Origin: Prolixibacteraceae bacterium
Lineage (GTDB): Bacteria > Bacteroidota > Bacteroidia > Bacteroidales > Prolixibacteraceae
Direction: 5' to 3'
NCBI GenBank assembly: GCA_025355875.1
Contig: JANXYV010000103.1
Span: 1 to 51,101 of the forward strand
Length of the DNA: 51,101 nucleotides
The stretch's first letter is position 1. Each line of letters starts with the position of its first letter. Shown piece after piece: positions 1 to 11,743 of the stretch. The translations under genes were made by a program, and so were the position numbers. Below the pieces are notes generated by a model. The model worked only from the letters and a program-made list of their open reading frames with translations. It was not told the DNA's origin and made no database searches.

Positions 1-139
1 AGCCTACTTCCGTTTTACTTGATATTGCAAAGTTAAGTTGTAATTTAGAAACTCGATAAAATGATTAAAATAAACACCATTCTTTTTGTCCACATGAACA
101 AAACAGCCTTAAAATACCATTCTTTTTGTCCACTACGCC
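1..139 (-). mobile_element. End of an insertion sequence (left window edge)
   Basis: Positions 1-139 are the exact reverse complement of 50962-51100. The stretch contains two copies of an 18-bp word (ACCATTCTTTTTGTCCAC at 76-93 and 116-133), 40 bp apart. Multiple internal end repeats are a feature of IS21-like elements, but no transposase is visible, so the family is only a guess. The element extends leftward out of the window. Its boundary lies near 134-139, where the histidine kinase reading frame changes from family-like sequence to unrelated codons. Confidence 0.75.
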
Positions 140-2059
140 TACTTTTTCGATTTCGAGGTAGGTTCGGATGGCGTTCAGTTCTTCGGAAAGCGTGTTTAAC
201 TGCTTCTGTTCGCGGTTGATGGAGTATTTGAAAAAGTCGGACAGCGCCAGCGCCATTTGCTCGGTTTTACGGGCATCGGTGGTAGCCAGACTGGCAATCG
301 AATTCAACGCATTGTATAAAAAGTGCGGGTTGATCTTTGCCCGAAGCGACTGAAGTTCGGCTTGCTTTTGAAATTCTCCCATTTGCGCCAGCTCCACATC
401 CTTCTGATTAATAATGCTTTTATACCGGTCGTTTAAGAAAATATAAAGGCTTCGTGCAAGGGAAAACAGGATAATGTTTGAGCCTGTTAAGATGGGATAG
501 ACTGATTTTTTAGCTAATATGCTTTCGTAAGCTATATTCAACCTAAACGAGAAAAAAGAGATTAACATCACAATAAACGTGATAAGAAAAATAACAATAA
601 CCTTCGATCCACCTAAATTGCGGTTTTTCAGAATGAACCGTTCAATATAGTAACTCAGATTAATTGCAACTAAGCCTTGCAGAACAAAAATACTAAATAC
701 CGAAATTTGAAAACCGAGTTGCAAGTCATCTAAGGACATAAATAACAGGTAAATACAACAAATTACCATCAGGTATAACCCTTGTTTATTGTATTCTTTC
801 CAACTCCAGCGGTGAGGTTTAAAAGTTCCTTTTAAAAATAGCCTGGTCAGTAATATTGCCGGAATAATCAAGGCAAGCAGAAAAGACAACAGGTCTAATT
901 CATTGTGATACATCAGAACCAGATACTCCCGATACGAAAATTGACTGATATATTGCTTCTTAAACTGGTCCTGAAAATCATCGGAATAGATTTTATTCAA
1001 AATGAAAGCGTCTGCAGGTTGGTAAGTAATGTTTTCCGGGAACATTTCATCAAAAACGCAGCCAGATATTTGAGCACGTCCAAATTGCGATGTGGAAATG
1101 TCAGCTAAAGACTTCACCAAATTGAAGTACATAACTTTTTTTCGATCCTCCTGTTGCATGTTGGGGGGAAAGAACAAATCGATATTTTTGAATTGTATTG
1201 AATTTCCTAATCTCTTTGCCGAAGAGCCAAGATGAGATCCTTCATCCAGGAAGCTAAACACTAGATTTCCTTTTTCTAAAGTCAAATAGATATTTCGGTT
1301 AGGAATAATCAGTTTGAGTTGTTCAATCAACTCATTCATACAGATTGAGTCAACCCGACTTACAATTCCTTCCAATTTGATGGCAATATCCGTTCTAAAA
1401 ATAATCGGTTCTTTTGTGTTACCTAAAAATTTAGTCCGAATTGATGTCCAGGCCGTTTGCTCTATATTAGGTGGCAAGTTCTTTATAAGTTGAGTAGAAA
1501 AGTCAGGTGCATAAATCTTTTTGAGGATAAACAGATCAAAAGGAGAGAATGTGATTGAGCTAAAATCTTCTTCCTTGAAAACACTTCCATTTAATCCATC
1601 AGCAAATTTTTCAGGCAAGGTATAGTAAGTTAACCCCTTGAATAAACAAAAATAAAAAAAATGCTTTCGTTGAGCATCTAAAAGCTTAATTTGCATTTCT
1701 ATCTCTACAGAACGAATGTTATGGTATTTATCCATATCGGTAGTCATCCTGCCTTCTTTACCAATATTCAAACCCAATATCAAATTTCCCGGTTTATCAG
1801 ATAATTCAATCTTTAGGTAAGGAATAGCTTTTCGAAAGTTTTTAAGAAGATCGTTTACTAAAATAGAATCTTCTGAAGTTATTTCTCCCTTCAGGTTAAT
1901 GATAATGTCAGTTTTATAGATATTAGGTAGGTAATCTTTCGGCAACATATTGTCGTAGATAAACTTCCAGGCCAATTGTTGTTGTTCGGCGGTCAATTCT
2001 TGAGCATACGAAACCCGGAAGCAGCTTACTACCAGCAGCAGGATGATCAATCGTTTCAT
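65..2059 (-). pseudogene. LytS-type sensor histidine kinase, truncated by IS insertion
   Basis: A 664-codon frame. It has a signal peptide (residues 1-19), two homologous periplasmic domains (about 45-190 and 210-365, each ending in a D-x-FIL-x-KIY-x-x-DF motif, reminiscent of DUF2927), five likely membrane segments (about 390-545) and a His_kinase (LytS/YehU type) dimerisation region with NPHFLYN and the phosphoacceptor candidate His579. The frame should continue after EIEKV (about residue 640) into the rest of the kinase and an HATPase domain. Instead the last 24 codons are insertion-sequence DNA, so the ATP-binding domain is missing and the kinase is presumably inactive. An inverted repeat (AAAGGTTT/AAACCTTT, 2072-2096) lies just upstream of the start. 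No LytTR partner is visible in the window. Confidence 0.85.
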
Positions 2060-2281
2060 GGTGTTGAATTTAAAGGTTTCATCGAAGTAAACCTTTTGGC
2101 ATCCAATTTAAAATAATAATCTGACAAGTTGCACAACGGGCAGGATAAACTGCACAAAAAGGAAAACAAGGAGGTTGGCGGAGAACCGAAACACGAAGAA
2201 TCAGGTAAATAGGATAGTCAGCCACTCAAGGTTGACCCTGCCAATTTCCGACTACCTTTCCAATTTCCAATTTCCCCGGAA

Positions 2282-2974
2282 TTACTCTTCCTTCCTTTTA
2301 ATTACCGTTTCGTAGATTTTCTGGTCGTCGACGGTGATGATTCGGGCTGGGAATTTGCGGATGAGCGGGTAATCGTGGGTGGCAATCACGATGGTTTTTC
2401 CCTGGTCGTTCAGATCTTTGAAGATTTGCAGCAATTCGATGGAAGTTTGCGGGTCGAGGTTTCCGGTCGGTTCGTCGGCCAGGATAATTTCAGGATTATT
2501 GAGCAACGCGCGGGCAATGGTCACCCGCTGCTGTTCGCCGCCCGATAGCTGGTGGGGCATCGATTTCGATTTGTGGGTCATGGCAACCATTTCGAGCACG
2601 GCATTCACGCGGTCGGCAATTTCCTTTTCGTCTTTCCAGTCGGTGGCTTTTAGCACAAAGGCCAGGTTGTCGAACACATTCCGGTCGCTCAGCAGGCGGA
2701 AATCCTGGAAAACGACGCCCAATTTCCGGCGCAGGAAAGGAATATCGCGGGTTTTGAGCCCCGAAAGCTGGTACCCGGCCACCTTGCCTTCGCCCTTTTC
2801 GAGCGGAATCTCGGCATTCAGGGTTTTGATGATGCTCGATTTGCCGCTTCCCACTTTCCCGATGAAGTATACAAATTCGCCGGTTTTGATTTCAAGGTTG
2901 ATGTCGGTCAGTACCTGGTGGTCGCGCAAAACGATGTCGGCATGAACGAGTTCGATACTATTTTCTTCTGACAT
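2282..2974 (-). CDS. ftsE: Cell-division ABC transporter ATP-binding protein FtsE
   Basis: A 230-aa ABC ATPase. It has Walker A GKVGSGKSS (39-47), Q-loop Gln90, signature LSGGEQQR (143-150), Walker B IILADE (163-168) and H-loop His200. Length and the FRLLSDRNVFDNLAF segment are typical of FtsE, which with membrane partner FtsX controls septal peptidoglycan hydrolases. No ftsX lies beside it here, as is common in Bacteroidota. It is transcribed divergently from the TPR gene across a 222-bp spacer. A LolD-type lipoprotein-export ATPase is the main alternative, but the sequence favours FtsE. Confidence 0.85.
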   Translation of the reverse strand: MSEENSIELVHADIVLRDHQVLTDINLEIKTGEFVYFIGKVGSGKSSIIKTLNAEIPLEKGEGKVAGYQLSGLKTRDIPFLRRKLGVVFQDFRLLSDRNVFDNLAFVLKATDWKDEKEIADRVNAVLEMVAMTHKSKSMPHQLSGGEQQRVTIARALLNNPEIILADEPTGNLDPQTSIELLQIFKDLNDQGKTIVIATHDYPLIRKFPARIITVDDQKIYETVIKRKEE

Positions 2975-3196
2975 TTTGTTCGGAATTGGTCTCCTACAAA
3001 ACTAATTTTTTTATCCTTCCGAATACTAATTTCACTTAAATAACAGTTTTTGTTAAGAACTCAAGTCAAAATTCAGGAAAGAGCCAGCCGGAATGGTTAT
3101 TTTTACCGAAGCAACTTTTATTCCCGATTTTTGTCAGTATAAAACGACGATCCATTTGTTTATCCCAAGAAACCTGAGAAAACATTCAGAAATACA

Positions 3197-6100
3197 ATGA
3201 AGACCTACCGAATCGTAATCATATTGTTCTTTCTGGCTCTGCTGCCGGCCTTGACACAAGCGCAGCAAACGGTTTATTTTCAGTCCATAAGTCCTGAAAT
3301 TCAAAAAGCCCGCGAGTTGTACCTGGCCCGAAATTATATTTCCGCACTCAGCCAGTTTGAGCAGATTGCCCGACAGAGCGCCGAAAACTCGGATATCCGG
3401 GCCGAGGCGATGTTTTACCAGGCCTTGTGCGGACTGAAACTGGATAATGGAAATGCCGAGCAACAGATTGCCGATTTCATGAAACAGTTTCCGGAGAGTT
3501 CGTTCCGGAACCGGGCTATGTTCGAGCAGGCTGTTTACCAGTTCGATAAGAAGAAATATGCGGCCGTCCTGAAAAGCTTCGATGGCCTGAACAAAGCGGA
3601 TCTGAATCCTGATGAACTCAGCTATTTCTATTACCTGCGCGGATATTCGAATTTCGAGCTCGAAAAAATGGATGCCGCGGCCACCGATTTTGCGGCCATC
3701 AAGGAAGGAAATTCGCTGTATGCAGCGCCGGCCCAATATTATTTCGGGCACATAAAATACCTGAAAGGCGATTACGATGCGGCCCTTCAGGAATTTGTCA
3801 AGCTGAAGAAAAACCCGGTTTTCGGGAAAGTGATCCCGTTTTACATCAGCCAGATTTACTACAAACAGTCGAAATACCGCGAAGTGGTCGATTACACCAC
3901 GCCGATCATCAATACGGTTTCAGCCGACCAACAGCCGGAACTGGCGCGCATTCTGGGCGATTCGTATTTCCATTTGCGCGAGTTTAAAGAGGCGATCCAG
4001 TATCTGGAATTTTTCCTGAAGGATAAAAACAACAAGGGCCGAACCGAGAATTACATGCTGGGTTACTGTTATTTCCTGAACAGCGAAGAAGCCAAAGCCA
4101 TTCCACACCTCGAAATCGCTTCGAAGGGAAAGGATGAACTGGCCCAGAATGCCTACTATCACCTGGCCGATTGCTATGTGGAGACCAAGGATAAAAACAA
4201 GGCGCGGCAGGCGTTCGAAGCGGCATCGGAATTCGATTTCGACGCGAAAATCAAGGAAGACGCGCTGTTCAATTACGCCAAAATTACCTATGAATTGTCG
4301 TATTCGCCGTTCAACGAAACTATCAAGGCATTTGACAAGTATGTGGCGACCTATCCAAATTCGGAGCGGAACGATGCTGCTTATGATTACCTCGTGAAAG
4401 TGTACATGAGCACCAGCAATTACCGCGATGCCATGGCTTCGATCGAAAAAATCAAGGTGAAAAGTCCGGCGGTGAAAAAGGCCTACCAACGTGTGGCCTA
4501 TTACCGGGCATTGGAAAGCTTCAACAACCTCGATTACAAATCGGCTGCCGAAGATTTCGACAAATCGATTCAGGCCGGAAATTTCAACAAGGAATACCTG
4601 GCTTTGTCGCTTTTCTGGAAAGCTGAGGCTTCCTACCGCCTGAACGATTTCGACCAGGCGATTTCAGGATATAACAGCTTTTTGAAATCTTCCGGAGCAA
4701 TTGCCCTTCCGGAATATAAAACCGCGCAGTACAATTTGGCGTATTCGTATTTTCAGTTAAAAGATTACGCGAATGCAGCGGAGAGTTTCAGGAAATTCCT
4801 GAACCTGGAAGCCGACATCCGGACCGAAAAAGTGGCCGATGCCAATAACCGGCTGGGCGACTGCAATTTCCTGAGCCGTGATTATGGTTCAGCCATTTCG
4901 AACTACGACCGTTCGTTGACGATGAACCTGTACGACGCCGATTATGCTTTGTTCCAGAAAGCATTCTGTCTAGGTTTGCAGCGCGACAATCCGGGGAAAA
5001 TAAGCTGTTTGCAATCGCTGATTCAGAATTACCCGAAATCGCAGTATCAGGACGACGCTCTTTTTGAACTCGGTCGCACCTACGAACGGATGAACCAACC
5101 GCAATTGGCCATCAGCCAGTACAAAGATCTGATCGCTAAATTTCCGCAAAGCAATTTCCAGGACAAAGCGTTGGTGCAACTCGGTTTGGTTAGCTACAAT
5201 TCGAACGATTTTCAAAATTCAATCAAATATTACAAACAGGTGGTCGATCGCTCGCCAAACAGTCCGGAAACTAAGGCTGCACTGGCCGGGATGAAGAACA
5301 GCTACGTGGAAATGAACGATGTGGATGGCTATTTTGCCTATACCGGAAATCTTGCTGCCGGATCTCAGGTTTCGGCTACTGAGCAGGATTCGCTTTCGTA
5401 CCAGGCCGCCGAGAAATTGTACATGGCGAAAGATAAAAAAGCCAGGTCGCAATTCGAACACTACCTGAGTCAGTTTCCGAATGGCAGTTTTGCCCTGAAT
5501 TCGCATTTCTATCTGGCTGAATTGCTTTATTCTGAAGGAGAAGGCGCAAAAGCGCTGTCCGAATATGAGATGGTCATCGCCCAACCCGACAACTATTTTA
5601 CGGCGAATTCGCTCTTCAGAGCTGCCGGCCTCCAATACGACGCGCACAATTACCAGCAGGCGCTTTCCTATTTCGACCGGTATGGAAAAACCTCCGATGC
5701 CGGAAATAAATTGCAGGATGTTCAAACCGGAATCATGCGTTGCCAGTTCAAGCTGGCCAATTATCAGGCCTGCGCCGATGCGGCTAATCAGGTTTTGGCC
5801 ACCGAAAAGGTTTCAGAAATTCTCCGGCGCGAAACCACGTACAAACTGGCTAGCTCCTACTACGAACTGGGAAACAAGGACAAGGCTTTGCCGCTTTTAA
5901 GCAAATTATCTGGCGATACTAACTCGGCGGAGGGCGCCGAAGCGAAGTTCCTGGTGGCACAAATTCTTTTCGACAAGCAAAAGCTGAAGGAATCGGAAAA
6001 AGAAATCATGGATTTCATCGATAAAAATTCGCCGCACCAGTTCTGGCTGGCAAAAAGCTTCCTGTTGCTGTCGGACATCTACCTGAAAAATGGCGATGAA

Positions 6101-6274
6101 TTTCAGGCGAAACACACTCTGATGAGTATTCAGGAAAACTATCCGGAGAAAGACGACGGAATCCTCGAAGCTACCCGTCAGAAATTGCTGGTGATCGAAG
6201 CGGGCGAGGCCAAAGAAACAAAAAATCAGAGCAAGCCGCTGGAAATCAATATTGGTGGAGTAAAGAAACAGTAA
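3197..6274 (+). CDS. Large secreted tetratricopeptide-repeat protein
   Basis: A 1025-aa protein with a signal peptide (about 1-22, ending ALTQAQ) followed almost entirely by TPR-like helical repeats. Recurrent motifs such as YFYLRGYSNFELEKMDAA, YHLADCYVETKDKNKARQAF and ALFELGRTYERMNQPQLAI run from about residue 35 to 990, probably more than twenty repeats. There is no lipobox and no catalytic domain. Only 5 nt separate it from the beta-barrel gene downstream, so the two are surely co-transcribed. It is probably a periplasmic scaffold working with that outer-membrane protein. TPR proteins such as PorW/SprE act in type IX secretion, but length and context do not identify this as one of them. 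Confidence 0.85.
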   Translation: MKTYRIVIILFFLALLPALTQAQQTVYFQSISPEIQKARELYLARNYISALSQFEQIARQSAENSDIRAEAMFYQALCGLKLDNGNAEQQIADFMKQFPESSFRNRAMFEQAVYQFDKKKYAAVLKSFDGLNKADLNPDELSYFYYLRGYSNFELEKMDAAATDFAAIKEGNSLYAAPAQYYFGHIKYLKGDYDAALQEFVKLKKNPVFGKVIPFYISQIYYKQSKYREVVDYTTPIINTVSADQQPELARILGDSYFHLREFKEAIQYLEFFLKDKNNKGRTENYMLGYCYFLNSEEAKAIPHLEIASKGKDELAQNAYYHLADCYVETKDKNKARQAFEAASEFDFDAKIKEDALFNYAKITYELSYSPFNETIKAFDKYVATYPNSERNDAAYDYLVKVYMSTSNYRDAMASIEKIKVKSPAVKKAYQRVAYYRALESFNNLDYKSAAEDFDKSIQAGNFNKEYLALSLFWKAEASYRLNDFDQAISGYNSFLKSSGAIALPEYKTAQYNLAYSYFQLKDYANAAESFRKFLNLEADIRTEKVADANNRLGDCNFLSRDYGSAISNYDRSLTMNLYDADYALFQKAFCLGLQRDNPGKISCLQSLIQNYPKSQYQDDALFELGRTYERMNQPQLAISQYKDLIAKFPQSNFQDKALVQLGLVSYNSNDFQNSIKYYKQVVDRSPNSPETKAALAGMKNSYVEMNDVDGYFAYTGNLAAGSQVSATEQDSLSYQAAEKLYMAKDKKARSQFEHYLSQFPNGSFALNSHFYLAELLYSEGEGAKALSEYEMVIAQPDNYFTANSLFRAAGLQYDAHNYQQALSYFDRYGKTSDAGNKLQDVQTGIMRCQFKLANYQACADAANQVLATEKVSEILRRETTYKLASSYYELGNKDKALPLLSKLSGDTNSAEGAEAKFLVAQILFDKQKLKESEKEIMDFIDKNSPHQFWLAKSFLLLSDIYLKNGDEFQAKHTLMSIQENYPEKDDGILEATRQKLLVIEAGEAKETKNQSKPLEINIGGVKKQ

Positions 6275-6279
6275 AAACA

Positions 6280-8055
6280 ATGAAGATGAGAAAACTACCA
6301 TATTTCGCTGCATTTCTAACCATCGTTGCTTTTATCTTTGCAACCGGAAATGCTATGGCACAAAAGGATTCCACCAGGCTGCATCAGGAGGTTGAGGTAA
6401 CCAAAGCTTACCAGCCCACCGTCAACGAAGCGGCAAAAATCAATGATATTCCGAAAGTCAATCCTGAACCGACTGAAACGCCAACCTTCGATTATTCGAT
6501 CTACAGCAAACCGGTTTTCTCGACGTTTGAACCCACGCCGGTAGCAGCAGCTAAAATGGTTGGCGATCCACGGCCTGAAATGGGCAAAGGCTTGCTGAAA
6601 CTGGGAATTGGCAACTATCTGACACCTTACGGCGAGCTTTTTTTCAATGCAAAACCTGACAAAAAATCGAACTTTGGAATGCATTTCAAGCATTTGTCAT
6701 CCTCCGGAGAAATCAATCTATTGAATGGAGATGAGGTGAATGCTCCGCAATCGGTGAACCAGGCCGAAATTTTCGGCAAAAAGTTTTTTCATGAGGCTAC
6801 CCTCTCCGGAAGTCTGGCATACGACCGGAAAGCGTTCAATTACTTCGGCTATGTCGGCGATGAGCTGAGCGATTCGATGAAAACACAGATGATTCCGTTT
6901 ATCGGGCAAAAGCAATATTTTTCGAACGGAACGCTGGATGTCCATTTGAAAAACGAAACACGTTCGGCGGATGCTTTCAATTACGACTTTGGCCTGAATT
7001 ACCATTATCTGGGTACCAAAACCGGGCAGAATGAGCGACAGATGGTCGTTTCAGCCGATTTGGGACAGAAGTTCGGGAATACCTTCGGAATTCTGAATGC
7101 TTCGATGACTTCTTTCCGGGCCGACAGTATCCGGAGCCGGTTTACCGGTAATTTAGGTCCGAAGCACCAGATGCTGCTGAATATCAATCCTTCGGTGAAA
7201 TGGGCGACGGCCAATGCCAGCCTGGAAGTTGGCCTGAATTCGACTCTGGTTTACGATGACGATACCAACGGCGTTCTTTACATTTGGCCCAAAGCGAAAG
7301 CGGAGTGGTCGCCGGTGGAGCGGGTACTGACCTTGTTTGCGGGGCTTGATGGACATTTGCAGCACAACAGCTATTCGGAGATCGCTACCGAAAACCCGTA
7401 TGTCGATCCTTACCACGACGTGGCCAATGCCGAATACAAAACCGTTTTTTCAGGCGGATTAAAAGGAAAACTGAGCCCGAAAACCAATTATGTAGCTGAA
7501 GTTTCGTATTCGATAGTGAAAGATCAGCATTTTTACATTATGGAGAGTCGGAATCTATACATTCCTGCAGCAACCGACCGGATACTGAATAATACTTTTA
7601 ACTGGGTTTACGACGATGTGAACATCACGAAATTGTCAGGAGAAATCATGCATTCGGTATCGGACAACTTCTCGGTTCACCTGTTGGGAAATTATCATTC
7701 CTACGTGTTGAAAACCTTGCCATTTGCCTGGCAGATGCCCAAATTTGATCTGACTTTGTCCGGAATTTACAAAGCCACTGAACAACTGAAATTTACGACT
7801 GACATTTTTGTGGTTGGCAAGCGGACTGCCGGTATCAACGATTATCCTTCAGTCTACATGTCAAGCACTCCAATCATGCACGAAATTACCATGGATCCGA
7901 TCATCGACCTGAATGCCGGTGCTGAATATCAGTTCAACGAAAAACTGAGTTTCTTTATTCAATTCCATAACTTCGGGTTTCAGAAATACGAACAATGGCT
8001 GGGTTACGCGAGCAAAGGATTTAATTGTTTGGCCGGGGCGAGTTACCGGTTCTGA
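6280..8055 (+). CDS. Outer-membrane beta-barrel protein paired with the TPR protein
   Basis: A 591-aa protein with a signal peptide (about 1-27, cut after GNAMA). It has a short N-terminal conserved segment (VEVTKAYQPTVNEAAKI, 37-53) and then alternating amphipathic strands rich in aromatic residues up to a C-terminal Phe (ASYRF), the usual signature of a protein folded by BAM. The barrel region resembles the TonB-dependent-receptor barrel fold, but no plug domain is seen, so transport is not established. It sits 5 nt downstream of the TPR gene. A weak terminator-like hairpin (ATCCT/AGGAT then seven T, 8113-8136) follows. Specific function is unknown. Confidence 0.8.
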   Translation: MKMRKLPYFAAFLTIVAFIFATGNAMAQKDSTRLHQEVEVTKAYQPTVNEAAKINDIPKVNPEPTETPTFDYSIYSKPVFSTFEPTPVAAAKMVGDPRPEMGKGLLKLGIGNYLTPYGELFFNAKPDKKSNFGMHFKHLSSSGEINLLNGDEVNAPQSVNQAEIFGKKFFHEATLSGSLAYDRKAFNYFGYVGDELSDSMKTQMIPFIGQKQYFSNGTLDVHLKNETRSADAFNYDFGLNYHYLGTKTGQNERQMVVSADLGQKFGNTFGILNASMTSFRADSIRSRFTGNLGPKHQMLLNINPSVKWATANASLEVGLNSTLVYDDDTNGVLYIWPKAKAEWSPVERVLTLFAGLDGHLQHNSYSEIATENPYVDPYHDVANAEYKTVFSGGLKGKLSPKTNYVAEVSYSIVKDQHFYIMESRNLYIPAATDRILNNTFNWVYDDVNITKLSGEIMHSVSDNFSVHLLGNYHSYVLKTLPFAWQMPKFDLTLSGIYKATEQLKFTTDIFVVGKRTAGINDYPSVYMSSTPIMHEITMDPIIDLNAGAEYQFNEKLSFFIQFHNFGFQKYEQWLGYASKGFNCLAGASYRF

Positions 8056-10478
<2,423 letters not shown>

Positions 10479-10507
10479 AGAAGGAAAAAGGGAAAAAGGA
10501 AATTTGT

Positions 10508-10533
10508 AGGGGCGGCACATGGTGGCCGCCTCT
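10508..10533. terminator. GC-rich hairpin between convergent gyrB and glycosyltransferase
   Basis: GGGGCGGC (10509-10516) pairs with GCCGCCTC (10525-10532) around a short loop. It lies 30 nt after the gyrB stop and 25 nt before the end of the opposing gene, so it may terminate either transcript, but no long T-run follows. It also resembles a dispersed intergenic palindrome. Confidence 0.45.
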
Positions 10534-10557
10534 ATTCATTTATACCAAGGCCTCATT

Positions 10558-11664
10558 TTACAGAAATCGTTCGTAAACCTGAAACAGAACCTTTTCCTCA
10601 TTTTCCCAGCACAAGTCTTTGGCCGCTTTCACGAGGTTTTGTTTCCAAATAGTTCTTTTCTCCATTTCAAAAAGGGCCGTTTTCATAGTTTCGGCCAGTT
10701 CTTTTCGCTGATGTGTATCAGCCACAATCCCGACCTGATAATGTTCAACAATCTTCTTCATCTCAGGAAGATTCGAAACCAAAACCGGAACTCCTGCCTG
10801 AATGTAATCGAAAAGCTTATTGGGCAAGGCGAAACGGTAATTTAAACCCAAATCTTCTTCGAGTGAAATACCCAAATCTGCCTGTCTGGTAATTGATTGC
10901 ATTTCTTGAATAGGCAAACGCCCCAGGAATTTTACTTTTTGTTCAAGTTTTAATTCTGCAACCAACTTGATAAGTTGAACAGTCAGGTCGCCATCGCCGG
11001 CCAGCCAAAGGACGGCTCCATCGAGATATTGCATGGCACGGATAGCTGCTTCTATTCCTCTTCCCAAATTCAATGCACCCTGATACAAAATGATTTTTTG
11101 AGATTTAGAATTGGAAACACTTTCCGGGAATTGATTTTCCTTTTTTGAGCAAACAGGAAGGTTGCGCACGACCTTAAATCCGACTTTGTACAAATCGAAG
11201 TACACTTCAGCAATCGAATCGCACACTGTATAGGCTGCATCTACCTTTGGAACCAAAAATCGTTCAAGGAAAGTCCAGATTGCTTTGATTGCTGGTCTTC
11301 CGATCAGTTCCGGAACCTCAGTAAAATACTCATGACTATCGTATACCAGCGGTTTTCGTTTGATCAGGCTGGCCAGAAAGTTGGCCGGAAGTGTATCCAG
11401 ATCATTAGCTACAAACACGTCGATCCGGGCTTTCAGCAACCAGAGGAGTAGCCGGAGATTGTATTCAAGATAGAAAAGTGCTTTTTTCCGGAACAAAAGC
11501 TTCATCCGGTGAGTGGTATAATTTCGCTCCAGAGTTTGACTTTCAGGCAATAATCGTCCAATCAAAACAGGTTCAAAACCCATTTTTTTCAGGCTGACTG
11601 CCACTTTGTGCACCCGGTTGTCGGTCACCAAATCGTTGATGACACTGAGCGAAACTTTCTTCAA
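10558..11664 (-). CDS. Family GT4-like glycosyltransferase
   Basis: A 368-aa GT-B fold glycosyltransferase. The N-terminal half has the acceptor-side segment VFVANDLDTLPAN. The C-terminal half has a Glycos_transf_1 donor domain with ILYQGALNLGRGIEAAI, LWLAGDGDL, VKFLGRLP and NKLFDYIQAGVPVLVSNLPE, containing the usual nucleotide-sugar-binding segment. Substrate cannot be told; it stands alone, divergent from murB (79 bp between starts), so it could decorate surface polysaccharide or lipid. No signal peptide, so cytoplasmic or membrane-associated. Confidence 0.8.
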   Translation of the reverse strand: MKKVSLSVINDLVTDNRVHKVAVSLKKMGFEPVLIGRLLPESQTLERNYTTHRMKLLFRKKALFYLEYNLRLLLWLLKARIDVFVANDLDTLPANFLASLIKRKPLVYDSHEYFTEVPELIGRPAIKAIWTFLERFLVPKVDAAYTVCDSIAEVYFDLYKVGFKVVRNLPVCSKKENQFPESVSNSKSQKIILYQGALNLGRGIEAAIRAMQYLDGAVLWLAGDGDLTVQLIKLVAELKLEQKVKFLGRLPIQEMQSITRQADLGISLEEDLGLNYRFALPNKLFDYIQAGVPVLVSNLPEMKKIVEHYQVGIVADTHQRKELAETMKTALFEMEKRTIWKQNLVKAAKDLCWENEEKVLFQVYERFL

Positions 11665-11720
11665 GGAGATTTTCTGTTGGTTCGTATCGCCAAGGTAAAC
11701 GAAAAAGGACGATCTTCTGT

Positions 11721-11728
11721 TATATTTG
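11721..11728 (+). promoter_or_regulatory. murB promoter, -7 box
   Basis: TATATTTG followed by C matches the Bacteroidota -7 consensus TAnnTTTG. It lies 15 nt before ATG 11744, so transcription would start just upstream of that codon; this argues against the TTG start at 11726 inside the box. Confidence 0.5.
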
Positions 11729-11743
11729 CTGAAAATATTTCAG

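Noticed and set aside
3134-3751. Long antisense frames across the TPR, gyrB and leu genes
   Set aside because: They are complementary-frame shadows of well-supported genes with no family similarity.
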